Shown: positions 42,878-50,724 of the stretch, piece by piece
Layout: each line of letters opens with the position of its first letter
How positions within the stretch are numbered: the first letter of the stretch is position 1
Origin: OLB4 sp002050165
Lineage (GTDB): Bacteria > Bacteroidota > Ignavibacteria > Tepidaquicellales > Tepidaquicellaceae
Direction: 5' to 3'
Length of the DNA stretch: 64,000 bases
NCBI GenBank assembly: GCA_030263475.1
Contig: SZPC01000009.1
Location: forward strand, 1-64,000
Notes under the pieces: generated by a model
The model's input: only the letters and a program-made list of their open reading frames with translations
Databases searched by the model: none
Told to the model about the DNA's origin: nothing
Translations under genes and position numbers: made by a program

Positions 42878-43536
42878 GATTTTAGATTCTCGGGTTTCCC
42901 CAGGTCAATGAAAAATGCACTGCCAGCGTTAATGCCTTTTATTGTTTCTCCTTTCATGGTCTCGGAAATGTAGATATCAATGATGTCTAAAAATTCGCGC
43001 TTATAACCCGAATTGAAAATTTTATCAGATAGTATATGAATCCCGTTGAATGCAAACTTATTTTCATCTCCATGCTTTGTTCTGCCGGTTAATTTCATAG
43101 CATTATCAAATGATAATTTCCTTTCCGTTTGCCTGTCCTGGATTACAATTGATGCAAACGGTTTTTCTGATATATGGAGCTCTAAAGCTTCCTGTAGATT
43201 ATAATCCGTTTCAATATCAACATTCATTACAATGAAATATTCCGAATTGTTAAGAAACTCCGAAGCATTGATAATGGCGCCACCGGTGCCGAGAATTGGT
43301 TCCTCGTGCAAAAGTGAAATTTTCCTATCAGTGTAATTATCCTCAAAGAATTGTGATATTAACTGGTGGTGGTGATGAATATTTACTACGAACTCTGTTA
43401 CACCGAACTTTTCGAGGTAATCAATGACGTTTAGTATTAAAGGTTTACCTCTATGCTCAACCAATGCTTTGGGTATTCTGTCAGTGATAGGTCTCAGTCG
43501 CGTTCCGAAACCTGCAGCAAGAATCATTGCCTTCAT
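42847..43536 (-). CDS. Sugar-phosphate nucleotidyltransferase (MurU/HddC-like)
   Basis: GT-A fold nucleotidyltransferase of about 229 residues from ATG 43536. That start gives the family opening M-K-A-M-I-L-A-A-G-F-G-T-R-L-R-P, with P-K-A-L-V near 23-27. Later G-T-G-G-A-I near 90 and M-N-V-D-I-E-T-D-Y (usually N-G-D). Activates a hexose or amino-sugar phosphate, but which one is not clear; N-acetylmuramate 1-phosphate uridylyltransferase is one option. The start overlaps the DUF4097 gene stop by four bases. Confidence 0.82.
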   Translation of the reverse strand: MKAMILAAGFGTRLRPITDRIPKALVEHRGKPLILNVIDYLEKFGVTEFVVNIHHHHQLISQFFEDNYTDRKISLLHEEPILGTGGAIINASEFLNNSEYFIVMNVDIETDYNLQEALELHISEKPFASIVIQDRQTERKLSFDNAMKLTGRTKHGDENKFAFNGIHILSDKIFNSGYKREFLDIIDIYISETMKGETIKGINAGSAFFIDLGKPENLKSYRTDSTRLI

Positions 43537-44411
43537 TTTGAAATCCTGATATCGCCGCTTATTGTGTAACAATCCATTTGAATCGCACCATTTCCGATAG
43601 TAGCAGTAATTGACCTTGTCAGCGCTCCCGATGAATCTGATCTTCTAAATCCACCGTCTATATCAAGCTCCCCTGAAAATGTCTTAACCCTGAGTGAAAC
43701 TCCGCTTTGTTCAGTTAAATTAACGGTAATATCACCGCTGATTGATGAGAGAGAAATGTTTTGAAGACTTAATCCCGGATTTACATTAATTGAGCCACTT
43801 GCAGTCTCAACGCTGACGATTGTACCGACGTTGTTCATTGAAATATCACCTGATGCCGTGATTAATTTTGATTCACCATCAACGCTGTTTAGAAATATAT
43901 CTCCTGTGGCTGTAACGATTTCTAACATACCATTTTGGTTGTGTACATCAACTGAACCATCTCCGGTTTTTACGTCAATATCACCGGTTGAGTTTTCAAT
44001 TCGGATTTTCCCTTTAAAATGCCGGATGCGTTTGTTCCCATCAATATTATGTATTGAAATATTACTGTTGTTTGATGAAACTGAAAGATTGTAATAATCG
44101 GGAAGAAGTATTTCAATGGTCAGCGTTGATGCTCTGTCAGTCAGTGAAGAATAATTTTCACCTGAAATTTTTATCCCCCCAGAAGTTTCGAAAACTTTTA
44201 TCCTTTCCAGATCTGCGTTGCTATTGCCGGTTACGGTAACTTTTGCTGTTTCTGAACTGTTAGAATTAATAATGATATTTATATCCGTAACTTCAATCTC
44301 AGCCGTCATTCCGGGAGAAGTTTTAAAGGAATACTGCTTATTTTTTGTTTGTGCAGATGAATTTATAAATGCGATGATGCAAATTGCAGAGATTAAACTT
44401 AAAATTTTCAT
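43533..44411 (-). CDS. Secreted DUF4097-family beta-helix protein
   Basis: 292 residues. An N-terminal signal peptide (hydrophobic about 3-18, cut after S-S-A near 20) is followed by repeated short strands with pattern S-G-D-I / T-G-D-I (for example N-S-T-G-D-I-D-V, T-A-T-G-D-I-F-L, T-A-S-G-D-I-S-M, S-I-S-G-D-I-T-V), the hallmark of DUF4097. These right-handed beta-helix proteins are likely envelope-exposed; no enzyme motif. Coupled to the nucleotidyltransferase gene, which may be a chance operon partner. Confidence 0.82.
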   Translation of the reverse strand: MKILSLISAICIIAFINSSAQTKNKQYSFKTSPGMTAEIEVTDINIIINSNSSETAKVTVTGNSNADLERIKVFETSGGIKISGENYSSLTDRASTLTIEILLPDYYNLSVSSNNSNISIHNIDGNKRIRHFKGKIRIENSTGDIDVKTGDGSVDVHNQNGMLEIVTATGDIFLNSVDGESKLITASGDISMNNVGTIVSVETASGSINVNPGLSLQNISLSSISGDITVNLTEQSGVSLRVKTFSGELDIDGGFRRSDSSGALTRSITATIGNGAIQMDCYTISGDIRISK

Positions 44412-44437
44412 AAAATATTTTATAATATATCATACGA

Positions 44438-44479
44438 TTCAACTGAGAGAAAGTTGAATTTAACGTTTATAAATGTTAA
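44438..44479. promoter_or_regulatory. Inverted repeats between DUF4097 gene and nadA
   Basis: TTCAACT (44438-44444) and AGTTGAA (44452-44458) form a 7-bp stem. Right after, TTAAC-G-TTTATAAA-T-GTTAA (44460-44479) is an almost perfect palindrome. Both sit in the 94-base gap between two divergent genes, so a shared regulator is possible. NAD-synthesis repressors (NrtR, NiaR) are candidates by position only. Confidence 0.35.
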
Positions 44480-44505
44480 GTTAAATTTATAAAATTAAAT
44501 TAGCG

Positions 44506-45462
44506 ATGTTAGTAGAGACAAAATCGAATCAAAAAACTGATATTGATTACAGAAGCGAAGTACTAAGGTTGAAAGATGAAATGAATGCAGTAATACTTGC
44601 ACACTATTATCAGGAGTCAGAAATTCAGGATCTTGCAGATTTTATAGGTGACAGTTTACAGTTATCACAGCAGGCTGAGAAAACAGATGCAGATGTTATA
44701 GTTTTCGCAGGTGTACATTTTATGGCAGAAACGGCAAAAATTCTAAATCCACACAAGCCGGTTTTATTACCAGACCTGAATGCCGGTTGCTCATTAGCTG
44801 AAGGTTGTCCAGCACCTTTGTTGCAACAGTTCAAAGACAAGTATCCCGATCATATACTAATTTCATACATTAATTGTTCAGCGGAAGTAAAAGCAATATC
44901 CGACATCATTTGTACATCTTCAAATGTAGAGAAGATCATTTCGCAAATTCCGGAGGACAAGCCAATTATGTTTGCGCCTGATAAAAATCTCGGACAGTAT
45001 ATTATGAAAAAGACCGGTAGGGAAATGAAATTATGGATGGGATCATGCTTTGTTCATGAAACTTTCAGTGGCAGGAAAATTACCCATCTCAAGTTAGAGC
45101 ATCCCGACGCAAAATTAATTGCGCACCCTGAGTGTGAAGAAGTAATACTTAAAGAAGCTGAGTTCATCGGGTCAACAAGTTCATTACTGAATCATGTGAA
45201 GACAGATCCTGCAAAAAAATTTATTGTTGCCACTGAACCTGGTATTATATATCAGATGCAGAAAGCAGCACCTGATAAGACGTTTATTCCCGCGCCACCT
45301 GAAGCAAGTTGTGCCTGCAATGAATGTCCTTATATGAAGTTGAATACGCTTGAGAAATTATATCTGTGTATGAGGGATAGAAAGCCAGAGATTATAATGG
45401 ATGAAGATTTGATTGTGAGGGCATACAAACCAATCAAGCGGATGCTCGAGATGAGCAAATAA
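44506..45462 (+). CDS. nadA: Quinolinate synthase A
   Basis: Condenses iminoaspartate and dihydroxyacetone phosphate to quinolinate in NAD synthesis. 318 residues. The three [4Fe-4S] cysteine segments can be seen: A-G-C-S-L-A-E-G-C-P near 93-102, M-G-S-C-F-V-H-E near 183 and A-C-N-E-C-P-Y near 265. Opening A-H-Y-Y-Q near 35 is typical. nadB and nadC are not in this window. The stop lies three bases from the 3' end of rnpB on the other strand. Confidence 0.95.
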   Translation: MLVETKSNQKTDIDYRSEVLRLKDEMNAVILAHYYQESEIQDLADFIGDSLQLSQQAEKTDADVIVFAGVHFMAETAKILNPHKPVLLPDLNAGCSLAEGCPAPLLQQFKDKYPDHILISYINCSAEVKAISDIICTSSNVEKIISQIPEDKPIMFAPDKNLGQYIMKKTGREMKLWMGSCFVHETFSGRKITHLKLEHPDAKLIAHPECEEVILKEAEFIGSTSSLLNHVKTDPAKKFIVATEPGIIYQMQKAAPDKTFIPAPPEASCACNECPYMKLNTLEKLYLCMRDRKPEIIMDEDLIVRAYKPIKRMLEMSK

Positions 45463-45464
45463 CA

Positions 45465-45847
45465 ACTGCTCTGCCAAATAAGCCGGATTCTGTACCGTTT
45501 TTTACACGGCAGATAACCATTTATCTTAGTCAGGTATCACTACCGGACTTTTTGCAGCCTACCCCGGAAGATTAAAAAGCAAGCAGTAGCTTCATGCTTC
45601 CTATACATGGCTTTGCTCCAAATGGGACTGTAAGGCTGGAAATTCACACTTCCACCGGTCGGCTCTTACCCGGCCATTTCACCCTTACCGTATTTGAACG
45701 GAGGTATATTTTCTGTTACAGTTTCCCGATAAAAGGTTTACACCTATTATCGCCTGGTTATTCACCTGGCACCTCTGCTTTAATGGAGTCCGGACTTTCC
45801 TCACTTTCCGATTAACGGAACCGCGCGGTTTCTTATGACAGAGCAGT
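45465..45847 (-). ncRNA. rnpB: RNase P RNA, bacterial type A
   Basis: Catalytic RNA that trims the 5' end of pre-tRNAs. On the minus strand I find the universal 5' core GAGGAAAGTCCGGACTCC, then GGTGCCAGG, the GTAAGGGTGAAATGG core and the 3' end ACAGAATCCGGCTTA. The ends pair as P1: ACTGCTCTG at the 5' side (45847-45839) with CAGAGCAGT at the 3' side (45473-45465). About 383 nt in total, normal for type A. It starts 17 bases after the zinc-ribbon gene on the same strand and ends three bases from the convergent nadA stop. No terminator is visible at its 3' end. Confidence 0.95.
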
Positions 45848-45864
45848 GCAAAATAAAGAACGGT

Positions 45865-46680
45865 TTAATTGCTGACCAGACTTTCGTCAATCAGTATTCT
45901 GCCACAGGAGTGGCAGTTATATATCTTTGTTGATGCTTTTATTTCAAGCGTTGTTTGCGGCGGGATAGAATTGAAACAACCCATACAATTTCCGTTTCGC
46001 ACAATGGCAAGGGCTTCACCTTTGTGTCGCTTGTTAATCTTGTCGTAACTGGTTTGAAATTTTTTATCTAGTTGTGAAAAAAGCGTATTACGTTGAGCTA
46101 TGAAATTATTCTTCTCCTCAGAATATTCACTGTTAACCTCGTCGAGCATTTTCTCCTTCTCTTGTAACTCTTTGGAAAGTTCTAATTGATTTTCAGAGAG
46201 AAGCCTTTTCGAGTTCTGTAACTCGCCGACAAGATCATCAATCTCATCAATCCTAATTTCATTTTTCTCGATTAATTCCAGTCCGGTATCAATTGATTTT
46301 ACGATTGTGTCGTACTCTTTATTTGACCTTGCGCTGTATTTCTGCTCGTCATATTTATTGGCTTTCGCTTTTATCTTTTCATTCTTATCAATCAGATGTT
46401 TCTGTTCAGCAAGTAGTTCTCCGATCTCCTGGTCGTGTTCCTTAATCTTTTGTGCAAGTTCATCAAGCTTTGTTTTTTTATTCTCAATCAATTCCGGCAA
46501 ATCTCCGATTGTCTCGTCAATTTCGGATAGTTCGCTGTCAATTTTCATTAACTCATACATTTTCAACAAATCATCCTTTATTGAAACTAAGTCATCTTTT
46601 TTAATTTCACTACCGTAGTGAACGATTCGTGCTTCTTCAGTTTTCTCTTCAGCTTCTTCTTTGTTTTCTTCTGTTAACAT
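45865..46680 (-). CDS. C4 zinc-ribbon coiled-coil protein (DUF164 type)
   Basis: 271 residues. A long alpha-helical coiled coil (about 40-220, Glu/Lys-rich heptads) ends in a C4-type zinc ribbon: C-M-G-C, then about 20 residues, C-H-S-C (near 232-258). This is the DUF164 / CT398-like family. The first 35 residues are acidic and may be an extension, as homologues often begin near M-Y-E-L-M-K-I-D. Function not settled; I know it as a frequent neighbour of Nif3 genes. It overlaps the Nif3-like gene by 32 bases and precedes rnpB. Confidence 0.85.
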   Translation of the reverse strand: MLTEENKEEAEEKTEEARIVHYGSEIKKDDLVSIKDDLLKMYELMKIDSELSEIDETIGDLPELIENKKTKLDELAQKIKEHDQEIGELLAEQKHLIDKNEKIKAKANKYDEQKYSARSNKEYDTIVKSIDTGLELIEKNEIRIDEIDDLVGELQNSKRLLSENQLELSKELQEKEKMLDEVNSEYSEEKNNFIAQRNTLFSQLDKKFQTSYDKINKRHKGEALAIVRNGNCMGCFNSIPPQTTLEIKASTKIYNCHSCGRILIDESLVSN

Positions 46681-47299
46681 TATTTAATATTTTAATTTTA
46701 TATTTTCCTTTTATCAGTTGGATCAAAATATCCGCATTATTAAATGAGAGAAAATGTTCATCAGTAGTTAAAACCACAGTTTTTACTTTCTGATTCATTT
46801 TTAAATCCTCATCAGTAATTTTTTGATTCAACTTTTGAATTATTGCCTTAACCGGTAAAACCCGTTTTAATTTTATGAAAATTGTATCCGGGTTTTTTGA
46901 TAATTTAAAGAACTCGTAAATTTCATATGCAACTTCTTCATAAGGGTGAGCATTTATCATATTTTCAATTACAGTTTGCAGTAACTCATAGCCGCATTCC
47001 ATTTCTAACTTATATTCCCGTTCTATGCTCAGTTCACCGGCTTTCCCTGAGTATGGTTCCGAATTTTCAAGCGGGAGAAATGTGCCTGTACCAATTGTCC
47101 TAAAAGAACAATTCCTGTAGTTTCCAATAACTCCTGCTCCGGACTTTGACATTGCAATGAAGACTTTCTCTAAATATGATTCGGGAACGAATACGAAAAT
47201 CTTGTAATGCTTGACTGTTCCATAAGCGATTACTTTTGAGCCAGTGATTTCATCTTTTTTAAATATTCCGGTTATGCTGTTAGCGCGATTGGTTTTCAT
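46649..47299 (-). CDS. Nif3-like protein reduced to the inserted PII/CutA-like domain
   Basis: 216 residues. Residues about 30-135 match the domain inserted in long Nif3/YqfO proteins: V-F-V-P-E-S-Y-L-E-K-V, G-A-G-V-I-G-N-Y, C-S-F-R-T-I-G-T-G-T-F-L-P, then N-A-H-P-Y-E-E-V-A-Y-E. The N-terminal Nif3 half with its metal-binding His residues is missing; the C-terminal 75 residues only faintly resemble the last Nif3 segment (A-D-I-L-I-Q for A-D-x-x-I-T) and have no His-x3-His or Asp site I can see. So it is either a stand-alone signalling-like domain or a decaying Nif3. The open frame and overlap with the next gene favour expression. Confidence 0.7.
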   Translation of the reverse strand: MKTNRANSITGIFKKDEITGSKVIAYGTVKHYKIFVFVPESYLEKVFIAMSKSGAGVIGNYRNCSFRTIGTGTFLPLENSEPYSGKAGELSIEREYKLEMECGYELLQTVIENMINAHPYEEVAYEIYEFFKLSKNPDTIFIKLKRVLPVKAIIQKLNQKITDEDLKMNQKVKTVVLTTDEHFLSFNNADILIQLIKGKYKIKILNNVNRRKQRRS

Positions 47300-47311
47300 T
47301 TACTAAGTGCG

Positions 47312-47346
47312 GGCAAAAAAAAAGTGTATCTTTTGGATACACTTTT
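47312..47346 (-). terminator. Rho-independent terminator of metF
   Basis: On the minus strand: stem AAAAGTGTATC (47346-47336), short loop, stem GATACACTTTT (47330-47320), then a run of T. It lies between metF and the Nif3-like gene, so the latter probably has its own promoter. Confidence 0.9.
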
Positions 47347-47434
47347 AAAATTTGGTAATTAGTTCAATCCCAATTATCTTTTTACGTCTCATTGTTAAAA
47401 TATAATCATGATGTTAAGGAAAATCAATTCAATA

Positions 47435-48385
47435 TTAAAGTTTTAATTTATCCATTAGCTTCTTTACCGGTTTTATGTTGTGCATAATGTAAAAATGAAT
47501 GGATGAAACATTGTTGTTCAGAAGTTCTTCGCACTGCTTTAGCGTCCAGTTAATCCCAATTTCCATAGCATGCTCGGATTTTGATTTAAGTATTTCACCT
47601 GAGAGCTCTTCTGGTATGTTTACGAAAAAGTTTTTTGGTATATTAGTAAGATGTTTTTGTGTAAAAAGTATTTTCAGACCGGGAATAATCGGTACTGTGA
47701 TACCCGCATCCCTGCACCTTCGGACGTAGTCGAAATAATATTTATTATCGAAAAACATTTGCGTAACAATGTATTCGGCACCCGCCTCAACTTTCTTCTT
47801 CGCGTATTCAACGTCGAACGATAAGTTCGGTGATTCGAAATGTTTTTCCGGATAACCGCCTACCCCTATACAGAAATTTGTAGGTGATGCGTTCAAAAGT
47901 TCAGTATCAAGGTAAATGCCCTGATTCATTTTACTGATTTGATCAACCAATTCAATTGCATATCTGTTGGATGTACGTCCATCTGTAAGCGGTTTTATGT
48001 ACCCGTTATCGTCACCACGTATTGCAAGGACATTTTCGATTCCGAGGTAATTAAGTTCAATCAGTGCATCTTCTGTTTCCTCTTTAGTGAAACCCGTACA
48101 CAGTAAATGTGGAACAGTATCAATATTATATTTATTCTTAATGGCAACACTGATTCCGATTGTGCCTGGTTTCTTTCTTTTAACTTTTTTCCTTATTCCG
48201 CTTGCGGTTTCCTCGTAATGAACTTCAGCTGAATGCGAAGTAACATCAATGAACGGTGGCTCAAACTTTATTAGTTCATCAATAATCTCGAATACTTGCC
48301 GTATATCGCCACCGCGTGGAAGCGGGATTATTTCAAAACTGATTAGCGGTCTGGTTGAGTTTTCTAAGTGTTCAGTTACTTTCAT
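47435..48385 (-). CDS. metF: Methylenetetrahydrofolate reductase
   Basis: FAD-dependent reduction of 5,10-methylene-THF to 5-methyl-THF for methionine synthesis. 316 residues, normal for bacterial MetF. F-E-I-I-P at the start with the catalytic Glu, H-L-L-C-T-G-F near 88, L-A-I-R-G-D near 116, and G-A-E-Y-I-V-T-Q-M-F-F-D near 190-201. The start overlaps the stop of the propeller gene by 14 bases; a terminator follows. Confidence 0.94.
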   Translation of the reverse strand: MKVTEHLENSTRPLISFEIIPLPRGGDIRQVFEIIDELIKFEPPFIDVTSHSAEVHYEETASGIRKKVKRKKPGTIGISVAIKNKYNIDTVPHLLCTGFTKEETEDALIELNYLGIENVLAIRGDDNGYIKPLTDGRTSNRYAIELVDQISKMNQGIYLDTELLNASPTNFCIGVGGYPEKHFESPNLSFDVEYAKKKVEAGAEYIVTQMFFDNKYYFDYVRRCRDAGITVPIIPGLKILFTQKHLTNIPKNFFVNIPEELSGEILKSKSEHAMEIGINWTLKQCEELLNNNVSSIHFYIMHNIKPVKKLMDKLKL

Positions 48386-49370
48386 TGTTACTATTTACAA
48401 ATACATCAGGATGCAAATTCATCCCGGAATTTGCGATTATATTATTTTCACCGGTAACTATATTCAGTGTCCCGATTGAATGTAAGTTTTGTTCGTCGGC
48501 ATCATAAACAATCGTTTGATTATCAATCCACCTGAATACACCTATATTCCCGCCCTTTACGTTGAACTTCTTTTTCCCCGAACCATCGGATAACATAATG
48601 TTGAATTCTATATTAGTGTCCTCGATAGAAACAAATCCAATATATTTGTCGTCCGGAGAAAATTTAGGTTGTGAGGCACTTGTTATTCCTTTCGTTAAAG
48701 GAGTTTCCACACCGTTCTCACAAATGTAAATTGTTCCCTGAAGGTTATTATTAAAACTTGCGTAAACGTATTTTTGATTGTCGCTTGAGATATCGGGTTC
48801 TAGATTTGCATTGCCGTTCACACTGATTTTGCTGATGTAATCATCTGACTCGTCATCAACATCCATTCGGAATATACACTTTGAACCCTCGTCGAATCCG
48901 GAGAAAACAATGTATCTGCCATCATTTGAAATTACCTGTTGTGTAGAGAAGTCAATTGGTGATATAGGTTCTGCATCAGGATCAGTTGGCTTCATTATAT
49001 ATAAAGTCGTTACACCAGCATGATCACCGCTAAAAATTATTTCATCACCGGAGTGGCTGAAGACAGGATTATCACCACCGAAAACAAAAAGTGGTTCACT
49101 GGCATTGTCCGATAAAACATTATCTACCATGTAAATCCTGCCATCGTCAGTTCTGAATACAATTTTATTCCCATCGGGGGACCATCGAGGAAACATACAA
49201 TTGAACGGTACGTTTGTGATCTGGCGTTTTGAAGAACCATCCACATTCATCGTAAACACTTGAAGTAAACCGGTGCTGTTATCAGATGAAACATAGGTGA
49301 TTTTTGGTTGTGCGAAAGAATGTGAAAAAATGAAAAGTGAAGTTATAATTGTTAATAGTGTAAATCTCAT
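48372..49370 (-). CDS. Secreted TolB-like beta-propeller protein
   Basis: About 332 residues from ATG 49370, which opens with a signal peptide (M-R-F-T-L-L-T-I-I-T, cut after F-A-Q-like S-F-A near 20). The body is made of PD40/WD40-like repeats with S-P-D-G, S-H-S-G-D-E-I and F-S-P-D-D-K signatures, six or so blades. Likely periplasmic or surface, relating to TolB family or Bacteroidota dipeptidyl-like propellers without a hydrolase. Substrate or partner unknown. Ends inside the metF start. Confidence 0.82.
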   Translation of the reverse strand: MRFTLLTIITSLFIFSHSFAQPKITYVSSDNSTGLLQVFTMNVDGSSKRQITNVPFNCMFPRWSPDGNKIVFRTDDGRIYMVDNVLSDNASEPLFVFGGDNPVFSHSGDEIIFSGDHAGVTTLYIMKPTDPDAEPISPIDFSTQQVISNDGRYIVFSGFDEGSKCIFRMDVDDESDDYISKISVNGNANLEPDISSDNQKYVYASFNNNLQGTIYICENGVETPLTKGITSASQPKFSPDDKYIGFVSIEDTNIEFNIMLSDGSGKKKFNVKGGNIGVFRWIDNQTIVYDADEQNLHSIGTLNIVTGENNIIANSGMNLHPDVFVNSNNESN

Positions 49371-49537
49371 TTTCGGAATTTCTTTAAGTAAAACCACAAG
49401 TTACCTTTTAATGAAATTTTATTAAAGACTATTACATTGCACTTTTTTAAAATTCCGGTACATAAAAAACTACAATCAAAGTTATCAAAGTTAATGAAGG
49501 ACATTAAAATTATTGCACGTTTTGTTTAAATTTAAAA

Positions 49538-49963
49538 ATGACTAAAAGCGAAATTAGAAAAATAATTCCGGAAAGTTCATTTAAATTTTCAACCTCGAGG
49601 AGCGGTGGAAAAGGCGGACAGAATATAAACAAAGTTGAAACGAAAGTTGAACTTGTATATAATATAAAACACAGCAAAGAACTAACGGATGACCAAAAAG
49701 CATTTATCACGGGCAATTTAAAAAACCGAATTGATAAAAAAGGGAACTTGAGGATAACTTCAGATATACACAGAGCGCAGTTTAAAAATAAACAAACTGT
49801 GATAGAAAAGTTCTATACTATCTTTGCAAAAGCGCTGAAGAAAAAAGCAATAAGAAAAAAAACAACACCAACCTTAGCTTCAAAACTTGAGAATCAGAAG
49901 AGCAAACAGGTTCTTTCTGCTAAGAAGAAATTGAGGAAAGTAAAGCTGGATGATTTATTATGA
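49538..49963 (+). CDS. arfB: Peptidyl-tRNA hydrolase ArfB (ribosome rescue)
   Basis: Rescues stalled ribosomes by hydrolysing peptidyl-tRNA without a stop codon. 141 residues. The release-factor motif S-R-S-G-G-K-G-G-Q-N-I-N-K with GGQ at 26-28 is followed by a long basic tail (about 100-141, K/R-rich) that enters the empty mRNA channel in ArfB. It lacks the codon-recognition domain of RF1/RF2. The stop overlaps the next gene by four bases. Confidence 0.93.
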   Translation: MTKSEIRKIIPESSFKFSTSRSGGKGGQNINKVETKVELVYNIKHSKELTDDQKAFITGNLKNRIDKKGNLRITSDIHRAQFKNKQTVIEKFYTIFAKALKKKAIRKKTTPTLASKLENQKSKQVLSAKKKLRKVKLDDLL

Positions 49964-50724
49964 CTTTTGAAAAATCAAACTCGGAAATAAAAATAATTAT
50001 CTCCAATAAATTCAAAAAATACCCCGAACTCATATTCGGAATGAGTACAACGCGAGGAGGTATATCACCGGAGCCTTACGGAATGAACCTTAGTCTTTCT
50101 ACCAATGATAATCCTGAACATGTTTTAAAAAACCGTGAAATATTTTTTAGTGAACTTGGTATATCTGTCGAAAATATAAATTTTCAAAAGCAGGTTCATT
50201 CTGCCGAATCTAAGTATATTAATGTGCCGGGTTTTGCCGGTGAGTGCGATGCAACCTATACTAATCAACCCGGTGTATTTCTTACAGTCAGTGTTGCAGA
50301 TTGCCTTCCGGTCTTTCTTTACGATCCCGGAAAAAAAGTTGTAGCAGGAATTCACGCGGGATGGCGGGGAACGGTTGGAGAAATTGTAAAAAAAACCATT
50401 GGCAAATTATCTAAGGAATTCAACTGTTTGCCGGATAAATTAATAGCTTTTATGGGACCTTGTATATCGCAGGATAAGTTTGAAGTAGGGGAAGAAGTTG
50501 GAATGTTATTTGCGGATGAAGTCAAGTATTTCAGAAAAGGGAAATATTTTATAGATATCCGTGGTGATAACCACCGGCAATTGCTGGAATCAGGAGTAAA
50601 GGAAGAGAATATTGAAAACAATTACCAATGCACTTACTCGGAATTTTCGACTTTGCATTCTTTCCGGAGGGACGGTTCTCAATCAGGTCGAATGTTTGGA
50701 GTGATTGGGATGAGAGAGGTCTAA
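49960..50724 (+). CDS. pgeF: Laccase-domain (YfiH/PgeF) protein
   Basis: 254 residues of the multi-copper polyphenol oxidase-like family (YfiH, purine nucleoside phosphorylase activity in some; peptidoglycan editing in E. coli). Zinc/copper-site motifs: K-Q-V-H-S-A near 73, D-C-L-P-V-F near 112, A-G-I-H-A-G-W-R-G-T near 128, G-P-C-I near 167. Complete. Its stop overlaps the convergent MFS gene stop by four bases. Confidence 0.9.
   Translation: MTFEKSNSEIKIIISNKFKKYPELIFGMSTTRGGISPEPYGMNLSLSTNDNPEHVLKNREIFFSELGISVENINFQKQVHSAESKYINVPGFAGECDATYTNQPGVFLTVSVADCLPVFLYDPGKKVVAGIHAGWRGTVGEIVKKTIGKLSKEFNCLPDKLIAFMGPCISQDKFEVGEEVGMLFADEVKYFRKGKYFIDIRGDNHRQLLESGVKEENIENNYQCTYSEFSTLHSFRRDGSQSGRMFGVIGMREV

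Noticed and set aside
45594..45815. A 73-codon plus-strand reading frame
   Set aside because: It lies wholly within the RNase P RNA on the other strand, whose conserved core explains the sequence.
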